64,000 nucleotides of DNA from NCBI GenBank assembly GCA_022496205.1, contig WTXD01000001.1, forward strand, positions 992,001 through 1,056,000, read 5' to 3'. The position numbers and the translations under genes were made by a program. Source of the DNA: Gloeopeniophorella convolvens (taxonomy: Eukaryota; Basidiomycota; Agaricomycetes; Russulales). The notes beneath the pieces are model-generated. The model did not search any database. It was given only the letters and a program-made list of their open reading frames with translations, and was not told the origin of the DNA. Positions 1-10,227 of this stretch are shown here, one piece after another (the stretch's first letter is position 1; each line of letters starts with the position of its first letter).

Positions 1-585
1 TGTCGAACTCGCTCGGCGGAGGTGTAGGGTTGCCTGCGGGATTGTTCCAGAATCCGTCTGTTGATGCGTTTCCTGGAGCCCTTCGCTCCCGGAAATGCAC
101 CCGCGCAGACCAGAATGTGTGTTCTCAATTGCCTTTCCATCCGGCAGGTCGAGAATAAAGCGACCAAGATCAGAAGAAGTGCAGAATCCTCCTCGTACGG
201 CGTCAGAGGTACACACGTATGTCTTCTGCTAGCGCAACCTATGAGTGTGCCGAAGCATCCCAGCATGCCAACACTCACAGGCAGGTAATCGTCTATTCGG
301 ACGTGACCTTGCCAAGATACTGATAGTCGCCCCACTCGTAAATTACCATGGCCAATTGGCCCTGAGATGTGCTGTCAAAGCTGACTAGCTGGAGTTCAAT
401 ACGGGTGGTTGAAAGTTGGAACGGGTGTGTGTACCATTAATGAAAGTGTTGCTACCGCTCCACATGCCCGAGCATATCTGCCTAGAGTAGTCTGTGTCGA
501 GAATGGGGACCCGGTAAGCCGCCACCACCGATGCTGCGAGTAGCAGGGAGGCAGCCCAGGAGAGCAGCCTGCAGCTGCGGGGCAT
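1..585 (-). CDS. PTM1: PTM1/GPR107-like seven-TM (lung 7-TM receptor) family protein, N-terminal part
   Basis: Only the N-terminal luminal part is present; the gene runs off the left edge. The start at 585 opens with MPRSCRLLSWAASLLL, a clear signal peptide. A mature domain follows with DTDYSRQICSGMWSGSNTF, then, after an intron whose acceptor lies near 403-410, FDSTSQGQLAMVIYEWG and QYLGK. The next exon reads KTYVCTSDAVRGGFC and DLGRFILDLPDGKAIENT, then FWSARVHF. These blocks are typical of the luminal domain of fungal Ptm1 proteins, which sit in the Golgi/endosomal system; the seven helices would lie outside the window. Two single-base frame breaks, near 285 and near 110, interrupt the reading; I take them as sequence errors. 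It diverges from SNX4. Family assignment is from remembered conserved blocks, so the molecular role is inference. Confidence 0.72.
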
Positions 586-767
586 TGGGAGGAGATGAGT
601 AACCGTGAGTTTGAACGGAGACAGAATGACAGAATGAGCGCGGGCCGGGGATGGCAGCGCGTGTCCGTCTCCGCGTCTCCCGATCAAGCGCGTCTGTTGA
701 CGTGTGTGTGTCACAACAAGTCCACCCAAAACCGCAGCGTCTTCAGCGCTACAGGAACCTCCTACCA
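586..767. promoter_or_regulatory. Divergent promoter, PTM1-like / SNX4
   Basis: The start codons of the minus-strand PTM1-like gene and the plus-strand SNX4 gene are 182 bp apart, so both promoters must lie in or overlap this interval. I see no clear TATA box. The assignment rests only on gene arrangement. Confidence 0.4.
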
Positions 768-2569
768 ATGCTCGGCGACGATACTGAAGACGTATTCGAC
801 TCTGTCACCTGGGAGTCCCCGGCGGACAACGGCTACGCAGCCACTGCCTCCGCATCCGCTCGCCCAGGTTTCAGGCAGAGCATAGAGGAGGGAGAGGAGA
901 ACCGTGGCCCCCACGATCCCAAGTGGTACGGCTACCTATAACACAGGTCAAGGACCCTGTCAAGGAGTTGGCGGAAACAAAGGATGCATACGTCTCTTAC
1001 CTCGTCACCGCAAAGGTAGGCGTCGCACACGCTTGCTTGCTAGCCCCGGTGCTAATACAGTCAGACCAACCTATCCATCTTCTCAACTCCAAACCCGTCA
1101 TCACGGAGACGTTTCCAAGATTTCGTCTTTCTCCGCAATAACCTGCCAAAGACTTCCCCGCATGTGTCGTACCTCCCCTTCCGGATAAACACCGGCTTGG
1201 TGAGCCAGACGGCCGCTGGACAAGGCACTGCAATCTAATGCCTATCCAGAATACATCACCGGCGACAGGTTTAGCCCTGAGTTCATGGAGCGGCGTAGAC
1301 AAGAGTGAGCCATTCCAGACATACTATATGCATCGCTCACACCTAGTCCAGTCTACACCGCTTCCTCCAGCGCATTGCGAGACACCCTACGCTCCAACGC
1401 AGTACCCTTGTCCGCGCATTCTTCGAATCCACGGAATGGGTGCGTAGACATCCACTGCGATTTCTCCACATACTTATCGCCGCCCAGCACGTGATAATGC
1501 ACCAGCACGTCGCACATCCCCCAGGACCCGAACAGTCTCAGGGCGTCATCGACAACCTCTCTGACACCCTCCTCAACGCGTTCGCGCGTGTTCGCAAGCC
1601 TGACGAGCGCTTCCTTGTGATGCGTGAGAACGTGGACAAATTCGAGGAGAGCTTGGCCACGTCCGAACGTCTGTTCAGTCGGGTACGGAGTCGCACAACC
1701 GGTGAGTCTTCCTCTAAATAGTCTTCGGATGCTAGATCTGAGGCTGAATGAGCGGGCACTCCCGATTCGCCCGGTGAAGATCTCACGGCGGACTATCACG
1801 ATCTGGCGGTTGCTGTCCAAGGCCTTGGCTTCCTCGAATCCGGCATCACTGATCAGCTGAACCACTTCTCTAACACCTTGCTCGAGTTCTCGGCTCTGCT
1901 TCGACACACAGTATGTTCAAAGAGGCCTATCTTATATATTGTTCTAATTCTCTCTCAGACACAGAATACCATCGACCCATTCCTCATCCATCTTCATTCA
2001 TTACTTTCATATTCCCATGCACACCGTGCAGTGTTGAAATTACGAGACCAGAAGCAACTTGATCTGGAGGAGCTCACCGAATATCTCTCCGGAGTCACCG
2101 CTGAGAGGGATAGGCTCTCCGCCATCATAAGTGGACACGCTGGGAGCTCTGGTCTGGGGCTCAGCGCATACCTCAGAGACAAGATGGATGCCATCAGAGG
2201 TGCTGATGATGACAGAAGTAGGGTCGAGAAGATGAAGAAACTGGATGGGAAGATCAAAGAGGTAGGCGCGAGTCTGGTCACCCCGGAAAGTGGCTTACGC
2301 AAAGTCAGTTGACGGACGCCGTAACCACTGCACATGAAACCTCCGACACGTTCAGCAACGAAACACTCCGTGAACAAGCCACGTTCCAATACGCCAAGGA
2401 GGCAGAGATGAAAGAGATGTTGAGTAATCTCGCTGATGGGCAGATCGAGTTGTACAGGAATGTAAGCGGAGTTACCTCCTTTTACCGTACCCCATTGCTC
2501 AACTGCGCAGGCCATGGAGGAGTGGGATAGATCATCCCAATTATCCAGCGCATACGTGTGGACGTTTGA
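768..2569 (+). CDS. SNX4: Sorting nexin-4 (PX-BAR)
   Basis: The product is a PX-BAR sorting nexin that binds PI3P on endosomes and works in retrieval of SNAREs and in selective autophagy. Start ATG at 768 (MLGDDTEDVFDSVTW). The PX domain begins at HDPKW and ITQVKDPVKEL and contains RRRFQDFVFLRNNL, the PI3P-binding R-R-F-x-D-F signature, followed by DKHRL, EYITGDRFSPEFMERRR and HRFLQRIARHPTLQRS. The BAR half has HVAHPPGPEQ, RVRKPDERFLVMRENVDKFE, YHDLAVAVQGLGFLESGIT, LKLRDQKQLDLEELTEYL and a last exon reading AMEEW. About seven short introns are visible; the one at 1911-1958 is 48 nt and stop-free. Three frame breaks, near 940 (CTATAAC), 1143 (AACCTGCC) and 2530 (GATAGATC), are each explained by one missing base in a doublet. 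With those restored the C-terminus ends at the TGA at 2567-2569. Confidence 0.88.
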
Positions 2570-2669
2570 CACATCAGCCTCATACTTTAGCGTTGTATCT
2601 AATTATTCTTTGTCATGGACCCTCGGAATTTGACGCATATACACGCTTTTGCATAAAGCGCTATCACCG

Positions 2670-3768
2670 TCAGTCCTTGCTTGGCTCTGCAGGGGCGTCT
2701 GCTGCTTCTTTATCCCTCTCTGCGGCACCATGTTCAGCCAAAATACGGGTTTTATCCGCAGACTCCTGCACTGCCAGAGACAGCTACATGCATTCGCATC
2801 AGTGAATGGGTCGCTGCTCGGAAAACCGCGTACGTTGATAACGCCTGTGTCGACCGCCCTTATCATGTGTAACTCCGCCTGTTCTGACGCACCGGAGGTA
2901 GTGTGCTGGGTTGTTGCCGGAACCCACGGGGGTGGATCATCCTACTTTTCGTCACAGAGACGATCTCCTGACCGAAAGACGGACGAATACCTTCACAGGG
3001 GTAGCAGAAGGTGCCTTGCCATCCTGCAGTTCCAATAGGATGGCGAACGAGTTGTCTCCTTTCACACAGCGTCAGGGAATCTCGGGGTGTGTAGACGACA
3101 GAGCACACCGTCACGAGGCAGCTCCCCCAGCTGAGACTCGATCATGTTGAGCTTGACCATGAATGACCGAAAGTATTGACCCAGTGCCGTCGTGGCCATG
3201 GCACCTTCGACACTAAATGCCCCACCTCAGACGGGCAGAGATGCCAGCAGTCAAAGTGAGTACCTCGTGTCCCTGTTGAACGACTCGACGGCGATCATAT
3301 TCTGAACTGAGAATATGAATCTCTCGAGAGCAACTTCATCCTTGTCTTTGATGACCATCACCACCTTGTCGACGTTCCCCTAGATGAGCAAGCACGTTGG
3401 CAGACGTTCGGCACAGGTATCATGGGTGCGAACAAGCACGAGCTCATCGCCGATTGCCTTGATCGCGCCAGCAATGTACTCGTTCAGACTAGGGTGGCGA
3501 GACTGATAGACAGGTGTTTCGTACTTCTTGCGCCGCACGAAGAGATCAGCCGGATAGATTTGACGGACATACAAGATGGTATGAATTGCCACCTCGACTA
3601 GGTGTATCAGAGGAAGGCACTGAGTTCAATATTAACAAAGGTAGCCTTTGAGCCTACTGAATTCTGTGATGCCGTGAGCAGCCTCTGAAGCAATGATGAG
3701 CGGCGGCCTGGGATAAGTCCAGGCGTCAATGGCTTACGATTGAACGTTAGCGACTCTTGAGAAGGCAT
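2670..3768 (-). CDS. REV7: REV7/MAD2L2 HORMA-domain subunit of DNA polymerase zeta
   Basis: This is the accessory HORMA protein that closes around Rev3 peptides in DNA polymerase zeta during translesion synthesis. All exons join in frame with canonical splice sites: MPSQESLTF start; GITEF joined to EVAIHTILYVRQIYPADLF; RRKKYETPVYQSRHPSLNEY and AIKAIGDEL; GNVDKVVMVIKDKDEVALER and FIFSVQNMIAVESFNRDT; VEGAMATTALGQYFRSF and MVKLNMIESQLGELPRDGD; NSFAILLELQDGKAP; DDPPPWVPATTQHTTSGAS and HMIRAVDTGVIN; then a tail ending in AEPSKD. The order and spacing match fungal Rev7 along the HORMA fold, including the C-terminal safety-belt part. No frame break is present, unlike its neighbours. Its partner REV3 is on the same window about 51 kb away. 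Spliced length is about 230-240 residues, normal for the family. Confidence 0.92.
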
Positions 3769-5651
3769 CTCTTTGTGGACATCACTAGGTAAAGTTTGAG
3801 TTCTCAGGCGGTCGTGGAACAACGAGCGGCGCAAGTCGCCCAAACAGCGGTGGTGGGTATTTCCCGACGGACCGGAGTTTCCGGAACCCCTGCAGCAATT
3901 GAACGAAGTCACCGCCGCGGGGCAACTTCGACGGGGCACTATTCTATTACCTTTCACACCAACTCTCTTTCTCGCCCAGCGCAAATGCCACCGTCACGCC
4001 AAATGAACTATCTTTCGTACCTCTCGCCGGGGGCGCCCAGCTAGTCGATCCCGAAGTACCAATGCCATGGGGATGAATCGGACACAGTAACAACGGCCCC
4101 CCGCGACTGCGACGCAATCTGAATCTGTCGGGCGGTGCTGCAATGCGGAAGAACGGCGACAGGACCGGAAGAGCGCGCGTGGCGAGGCTGCCTTCCAAAC
4201 ACCGAAACCCTGCGACGACGGAGTTCGTCGACCGCCAGCGCGCGGATGGCCGCCTCGCTAGTGGGCCTGGCGTCACCTCAGATGACCTGTACGAGATCTG
4301 GGAGCCCGGAGCGCTGCAGCGTCTCCTGGGGGCTGTGACAGCACTTAACTGCAAACGCTGGCTTCATCACCTGCCAGTGAAGATCCTTCGGGGCTCGAAA
4401 AGGTGATGCATGATGCGTTAAGTGGCGGCGTCGGGCCGCCGGGTCCATGACAAGGTTTTGATTCTGTTCTAGGTCGCCAAAGTGCTCACTTTTCACACCA
4501 GGTCATCGAAGCATCTTCGCAACTGCAGCGTCCCCAGCCGGGCTCACAGCAAGATGTGGACGCGGTGAAGCGTATGCTATAAGTCTCAGTGAGTGATGAA
4601 GACGGGGTATCTACGGAGTAATAATGGTGCTTACTGCTGAATTTTGATGAGCGTCCTGCAGGTGTACCAGTTCCAGGGCCTTGTATCGGCGTCTTCAGAT
4701 CACAGCCCTCCCCCTGTCCGGTGCTGGTGCGTCTCCTAATGGCCGAACTGCGGTATACTATGATGCACGTATTACCATACGAGCCCGGCGTTTGCGCGGC
4801 GCGCGCAGCCTGGATGTTATCCAGCAGACTGCGATGGCGTCACTCCGTCGGCGCTGACTACTTGCTCTGATTTCAGCTGAACCGGTTAGGCGCCCACACC
4901 ATGGGACGCGCTAGCGAGTGGCCTTCCAGATATCTCTTATATCCTGCAAGTCCGCGCTGTCGCTGAGACAGATCTTCTGTGCCAGACGGATCTCATCAAG
5001 AAAGAGACACGTATGACGAGGGCGGCGCAGACGCACAGTAGCGAGTGGGGCACCGGTGGTGTTCCCGTGAACCCCGAATTTCCTGGTCCCCACACGACGC
5101 GCAAGATCGGCTATGCTCCACAGCTTGGCGGTAACGATCTCTCTGTGTGTGCGGAGCGTAAGGATGACTGTAAAGGCAAGGCACGAGATGCGTTAACTCC
5201 TGCTGGCGCGAGATAGCAGGGTTGTTGGCGAGAACCCGCCTGCATTGCGCAAGCCGGCACAGCAGCCGTCAGATGAAGATCGCCATTCCTAATAATTGAG
5301 GTATGTGGAATCCGCAGCACCGCGTTGGCGATATGTGGTTACCCAACTAGAGCCCGGCCTGGTGAGGGGTTTTTAGCAAGTTGAGCAGCTCGGAGACGAC
5401 AAGACAAAGCGGTCCGAGTGGTGGTGCTCCGCTTTGTTTGGCATCTGCATGCCACCATTTAAAGTTCTTGTTCTAGAGATTGCGTTTCAACGGGGCCGGG
5501 TGTGAAAAAATTGCATGACAGGTGTTGCCTCATGCGCCTCGCACTGGAAGCTGGCTTCTCCAAATTCTCTCAGCCGCCATGTCTTCGGGGCGCCTTCCAG
5601 CATCCCACTCGCCCGCCTTCTCAGCTACTGCGATAATCTTAACCCTCTACA
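3769..5651. other. Unresolved 1.9-kb stretch with fragmentary coding signal
   Basis: No continuous gene can be read here. On the plus strand several short stretches look like translated sequence in changing frames: PDGPEFPEPLQQLNEV (about 3870-3920), VTPNELSFVPLAGGAQLVD (about 3990-4050), VTSDDLYEIWEPGALQRLL (about 4270-4330), LQTLASSPASEDPSGLEK (about 4345-4405) and TAVYYDARITIRARRL (about 4745-4800). On the minus strand REIVTAKLWSIADLARR followed by FLDEIRLAQKICLSDSADL (about 5150-4925) also looks coding. This may be one or two genes broken by the same single-base losses seen elsewhere, or decayed sequence. I do not recognise a family. Positions 5221-5651 look non-coding. Confidence 0.3.
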
Positions 5652-6220
5652 ATGTCCCAGAACTCTGACGAGCGACAGCCGTACCCCCTTCGTCTGCCAA
5701 GCTACCGCTCCCTTCACCAGGGCAGATACCATCCATACCCAACGTTCAACAGAGAGCAGGGCAGCAGTTCGCAAGGAGACTATGAGTTTGAAATGCAGGT
5801 GCGTAGCGATCGATGGGCTGTTAGTTGCCCCCGCTCAGCACGGTTTCCTAGGATTACTACCTTCCTATTACCGCCCAGGAAGCTGGATCGTCCACCCAGG
5901 CGTCGGATCCGCCGGTGCGCCAGCTTGCTACATCCCCTGTACCCCTTACCCTCATGCTGTGGGATGCGTACAACTAGCCTGCAGCTGCTGAGCAGACGGA
6001 ACCAGATCTTACCAACCTTGCTATCGTAGTTGGCCAACTGGAGCCTGGCGCGACACCGGCAAATGCCGCCGCCCCTCGGACTTACGTCGACATAGTTATT
6101 GCAAGTTTTTCCAATTACGCTCAGGCTACGATTATTGACAAGTCGTCCTCGCAGGCCTTCGCCTCAGCAATGCGGCGCCGCGCGCTCGCCGGGGCAACTG
6201 GAGCTAGCCCCCGTTCTTGA
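5652..6220 (+). CDS. Small hypothetical protein
   Basis: I do not recognise this protein. A start ATG at 5652 gives MSQNSDERQPYPLRLPSYRS and continues to YEFEMQ, where a GTGCGT donor and a CCGCCCAG acceptor join it to EAGSSTQASDPPVRQLATSP. The next TAG in frame can be removed by a 39-nt GTACCC..CTAG intron (shorter than its neighbours), after which the frame stays open through PDLTNLAIVVGQLEPGATPA and TYVDIVIASFSNYAQATIID to a TGA at 6218-6220. The product would be about 150 residues, polar at the N-terminus with no membrane span. The coding call rests on exon joining and composition only; the 39-nt intron is the weakest step. Confidence 0.42.
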
Positions 6221-6519
6221 GTGGAGTCCCCCCTGCCTTGCATGATACATGTTTTGATATGATACAGAGCCTCCCGTCCGAACTCGAATGATTTACGTGC
6301 TTCCATAACCTCTTAAGTGTATCTGGCACCCACCAACGCCTCCCCTGCCGGCCCCGTGTCGAACCCGCCTAGCCGGGTGCCAGCCAACCAGCCAACCACA
6401 GCCGCGCAGCCTCTTCTCTTCTCCCGCCCGCCCGCCTGATTCGACACGCTCGACGAATTCCCAATTGCAGCCTGGGCTGGCCCCCCGGTGCCACCGCGCA
6501 GGGTGCTTCAAGAGCGCGC
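6221..6519. other. Intergenic spacer
   Basis: I see no convincing exon in this stretch between the small hypothetical gene and the GC-rich block; it becomes increasingly C-rich towards its right end (runs of CCCG around 6425-6440). Confidence 0.3.
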
Positions 6520-7520
6520 ATGCCGTCACGAACCCGTACTGCACTACTTATCCCCTTTCGCGCCGCGCCAGCCCACCCACGCACCCCTCGATTATTATGT
6601 CTTCCATGCCCCCCGCCCGTGTCCATGTCCACGTCCACTTCCCAGCGCTGCTTGCGCGGCCGCCGGCCGGCCGCGCCCGCAAGGTGCGTCGTGCGCGTGC
6701 GCGGGGCTCTTCTCCCTTACAGCGCCCTGACCGCCACATGCGCGCAGCCCGGACTCGTGTACCCCGCACTCGCGCAGACGCACGGCAGCGGCGATAGGGC
6801 CCGCACGCCCGACCTCTTCTGGGGCCACCGCCCGGTGCGCGCTGCCCTGAGGCCCCGCAGCGCAAGGTAGGCCCGCGCCCGCCCCTGCATCATCGTCCGC
6901 GTCTCTCGCACTGTGCTCACGTCCACGACAGATCCAGCCGCCCGCACCTGCACCTGCACCCGCACCTGCACCTACGCCGCCCCGTGTCCGTTACAGTGCC
7001 AGTTCCAGCGCCAATGCGAGTGCTAGTGCCAGTATCAGCGCGAGCCCCAGCTCGTCCGCGCTCGCGCGCGGCGCCCGACGACTCCTCGCTCGGATCGCGC
7101 GGGCGGAGCACGCATCCGCGTCCGGACGGTCAGCGGCGCTGACGCAGCGGCGGGCGCACCGCGCTTCCTCTCGACGCCCGTATCGTCGTACACGTCCGAC
7201 TCGTCGTCGTCCGGCACGTCCGCGTCCGACGGCCGGTGGGCCTCGGACTCGCGCTCAGTCATATCATCGTACACCAACTGAGCGCGGGCGCTGGCGCCCG
7301 GTGCCTGCTCAGAGGGGCGGCTGCGCGCGCGTGTGGGGGTGCTTCTGCGCTTCGCCGCCGGCGGGCTGGCGTGCGCGTGCTTGTTCGTGGCGTCGTGGGA
7401 CCGCGCAGATCAGCAGACGTTTTCTGGATCTTCTGGATGCTACTAGTATACACCGCTCGGATCTACGCGAGGCGTCGCGTCGAACGCGAAGCAAGGAATA
7501 AATACATGTGGACGCAGTAA
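6520..7520 (+). CDS. Possible membrane protein in a very GC-rich block (frames broken)
   Basis: This block is very rich in G+C and almost stop-free in several frames on both strands, so open frames mean little. Two short pieces on the plus strand look real. One is a serine-rich stretch, PRFLSTPVSSYTSDSSSSG and WASDSRSVISSYTN, at about 7168-7280. The other is a C-terminal hydrophobic part: GVLLRFAAGGLACACLF in one frame and VFWIFWMLLVYTARIYARRR in the next, ending KYMWTQ at 7518-7520. A single lost base near 7410 would join the last two. The reverse strand of the serine stretch reads as acidic residues and could be mistaken for a gene. I cannot assign a family or a start; the limits given are approximate. 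Confidence 0.28.
6940..6985. repeat. Short CACCTG/CACCCG hexamer tract
   Basis: Five to six imperfect copies of a CACCTG or CACCCG hexamer lie end to end here, followed at about 7000-7045 by a degenerate GCGAGTGCTAGTGCC-like tract. It is low-complexity sequence inside the GC-rich block. Confidence 0.55.
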
Positions 7521-7578
7521 ACGCGCGCGAAGCGAGGGGGAGAGGGCCGGGTGCAGAGCGCGTAAGTGCGTACGTACG

Positions 7579-9029
7579 TCAGTCCGCGCCAGAGACGAGC
7601 CCCGCCCTGCCCCTCCTAAGCCGCTCCTCGAGCCCACCCTGCCCGCCAAACACCTTCTTCTGCTCGGAGCTCAGGAACCCGCCCATGCCCTTCGACCGCG
7701 CACGCGCGCGCTCGTCCGCATCGAGCTCGGCCTTCTCCTTCTCCAGCAGCGCGTGCAGCCGGCCCCGGCGATCGGCCGACATCTCGGACGCGTTGGAGGA
7801 CATCGCGGCGAGGCGCGCGGCACGGGCGTCGGCGGCGCTTGCGGCCATCGTCGGCTTGGGTGGAGGCGGGCTCGCTCGCGCGCGCTTGTGATAAGAGGAG
7901 CTGCCTGGGTCCGAGGGGGAGCGGCTGCGGGGGCGCTTGTGCAGTGCGTCGATGTCATGCCGGGGTCGCCGCTCGGGCGTGCGGCTGCGGCTCCTGCCTC
8001 GCGGCGCGCGGTGTATCTCGGGGTCGGACTCGTCTGAGCGTGGCCATGGCGGACGCCGTTCGTCGACGGGGCGGCTGGGGCCCTTGTCCAAGCTGCGGCT
8101 GCGCTCCTGTCGGTGCGGACGGGGCTCCGGACTGTAGCGGCGGCGGTCGTCTCGGCGGGGGGAAGGACGGCGGTGCGATCGCTCGTCACGATCGTAGTGA
8201 CTGTCTGCGCGGCGGGAGGCGACAGGAGAGTGAGCGAGAATAACGGCCACGAGGGCTGGGAGAACGGCGTGAGCGATGGCGGTCATAGTCGCGGTCGTCG
8301 TGGTCGGAGGGCGGTGTCCGCGAGCGCGAGCGATGGCCTCCCTCCTTCTCACGGCGGCGCTGCTCCTTCTTTTCCTTCCTCTCGCGCTTCTTCTCTTTCT
8401 TGTCCTTTTTGGACGGCTTGATGCCATTGCGCTCCTGCATCTCGCGCAGACGGAGGGGGTTGGACATGAGTGCCTCGTACGCGGCAGCTTCCTGCTGCTT
8501 GATAGCGAACAGCGGATCCTCGCGGACTTTCGCGGCAGTGTCTCGCGCCGTGTTTGCGTTCTGAACGGCGATAAAGGCTTTGTGTGCTGCGCCGACCTGT
8601 ACAAGAAGGTTAGAGGCTGATCATCGCGAACAACTCAAAGCGACGTCACCTTCTCGTTTTCGTCTCCAATGAGGATCTTGTCAACGCGCTTCTTCCCAAG
8701 AAGATAGTCCTCCAGATCGTTGGGATTTTGGTTAGTTCCTGACGCGGGCGTTGCATACATCCACTCGAGCTTCTCCGTCCTCTTCTTCCCTGTCTGCTCT
8801 TCTTGCAGACGCTGGAGCTCTGCAGTTGACGCTCCTCCTCCTTCTCTTTGCGGAGCTGGTCAAGCTTCTTCTTCTCCTCGAGCTAAAGCAGAGAGGGTGT
8901 GAGTGCACTGGGCCATGGGCCAGCAAGAGCAAGACGCACCGCTTTCTTCTCCTCGAGCCACACCCGCTCCTGATTCTTCATCAGGAGCGGATGCCAGGAC
9001 TTTTTCATGTTCAGGTCTCCGCCACCCAT
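7579..9029 (-). CDS. CWC25: Pre-mRNA-splicing factor CWC25
   Basis: Cwc25 joins the spliceosome at the first catalytic step. Start at 9029 reads [20 protein letters not shown] and [10 protein letters not shown], the highly conserved family N-terminus (Cir_N-like). Further exons give [18 protein letters not shown], then in another frame [20 protein letters not shown] and [15 protein letters not shown], then [38 protein letters not shown] and [15 protein letters not shown]. The C-terminal half is an arginine/serine-rich tail ending in [20 protein letters not shown] and GLVSGAD. One base is missing near 8815-8825 (CTGCAGAGCTCC in place of a GG doublet). A second frame change near 8215, within the RS tail, could be another lost base or a 49-nt GT-AG intron. 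It diverges from the ion-transport gene. Confidence 0.9.
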
Positions 9030-9271
9030 CTTGTTTGATCTGCGAGGTTACAGTCCTAAGAAGGGTTGAGGGGTGGTATAGGCAAGATGAAATGAGAGTC
9101 GAGTTGAAACGACTGTGTTGCAGTGACTTGTCGGCGGGAGCTCGGGGTATTTGTCCCTGTTTGGACGATGCGGTAACTTCCGGGCGCAGCTCGGCCGGCT
9201 TCCGGGCCGAGTGGTGCCGGGTGGGCTTAATTTGTTTGTGGGTAGCGGGGGCAATTGGGCTGTCCTCGGCC
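9030..9271. promoter_or_regulatory. Divergent promoter, CWC25 / ion-transport gene
   Basis: The two start codons face away from each other across 242 bp, so both promoters lie here. No motif is assigned. Confidence 0.4.
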
Positions 9272-10227
9272 ATGTCACGGCGCAACGACGACGACGACCT
9301 CGAAGGCGGCGAGCGCGAGCCATTGGCAGGCGGCTACAATGACCCGCAGCCACCGCAGCCCCGGTGAGTCTCTGGTCTCGCAGCTGCGGGCCATTCCTCG
9401 CGCTGACCGCTGACAACACTGCTCAGACCCACTCGTTCTATCCATGCGATGACGCGGGAGGAGATCAGGAAGGGCATCGCCAACCGCTTTGTGCATTCCC
9501 GAACATATATTCTGCTCTACCTCGTCATGACTGCGCTGTCTATTACCACGGTCGTCCTCAGCATGCGGGACGGCTGCCCCGGTCTTGCGTTCTTTATTCT
9601 GGAGATCGTCATCAACTCTGCGATGATTGCAGAAGTGGCCATCCGATTCCTCGCCCATGGTCGGGTATGTGTGTATATGACCGGCGTACGTCCGCCTAGC
9701 TAACACTGGTCGGGACAGCAATTCTGGAGATACCCTTTCAACGTGTTCGATCTTGTGGTCACCGTCTTCTGCGTGTTGACGCTGCTCTTAATCCTCTTTG
9801 CTGGCTGTGATGGAACGACCAAGGAAGAGGAAATATTCGACACACTGCTTCTCGTCACGCGTAACGTGCTGCAGTTTGGGCGGCTCGCGAATATAGTGCG
9901 ACAGTACGTGCCTATCTCATTTCCGTTCAGGCGACAGTCTCTCACTCAGGAACATGAACTCTTAGGTCCGGCCAGTCGATATTCTCGCGGCCAAAGCCGA
10001 TAGATCTGTCCGCGGCGCGGCGTGCTGGGTTTAGCCTCGACATGGACCTCGACATCTCGGACAGTGAGAGCGACGAACTGCATGCGCCGCTGCACCGCAA
10101 CCCGGTACTTTTCGACGCGCGCGAGAGCCAGCGGTCGTCCCAGCGAGGTCCGACATCCGACATGCCGCGGGCAGCGCAGGCGGCAAGGGAGCGGGACGAG
10201 GAGGATATATGGGCAGAGCTGGGGTGA
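9272..10227 (+). CDS. Small ion-transport-domain (voltage-sensor-like) membrane protein
   Basis: Three introns (near 9366-9426, 9670-9719 and 9907-9965) join cleanly. The acidic start MSRRNDDDDLEGGEREPLAG leads into MTREEIRKGIANRFVH and four hydrophobic segments: YILLYLVMTALSITTVVL, LAFFILEIVINSAMIAEVAI, NVFDLVVTVFCVLTLLLILF, and a shorter LLLVTRNVLQFGRLANIVR. This resembles S1-S4 of an ion-transport domain without the pore helices S5-S6. Asp/Glu residues in S2-S3 (EIVIN, NVFDLV) fit a voltage sensor, but the fourth helix has arginines spaced seven and six apart rather than every third residue. A 90-residue acidic cytosolic tail ends EDIWAELG. Fungal proteins of this plan exist; whether it conducts ions is unknown. 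No frame breaks. Confidence 0.72.

Noticed and set aside
768..2569. SNX4 as a pseudogene
   Set aside because: The three breaks are all one-base losses in doublets, splice sites are intact and protein conservation continues on each side; many other essential genes in the window show the same breaks.
5330..5510. Possible tRNA or small RNA gene
   Set aside because: Short stem-like pieces are present, but no cloverleaf with the conserved T-loop and D-loop bases could be drawn.
7508..8421. Plus-strand open frames opposite CWC25
   Set aside because: They mirror the RS-rich tail of CWC25; the minus strand carries the conserved protein.
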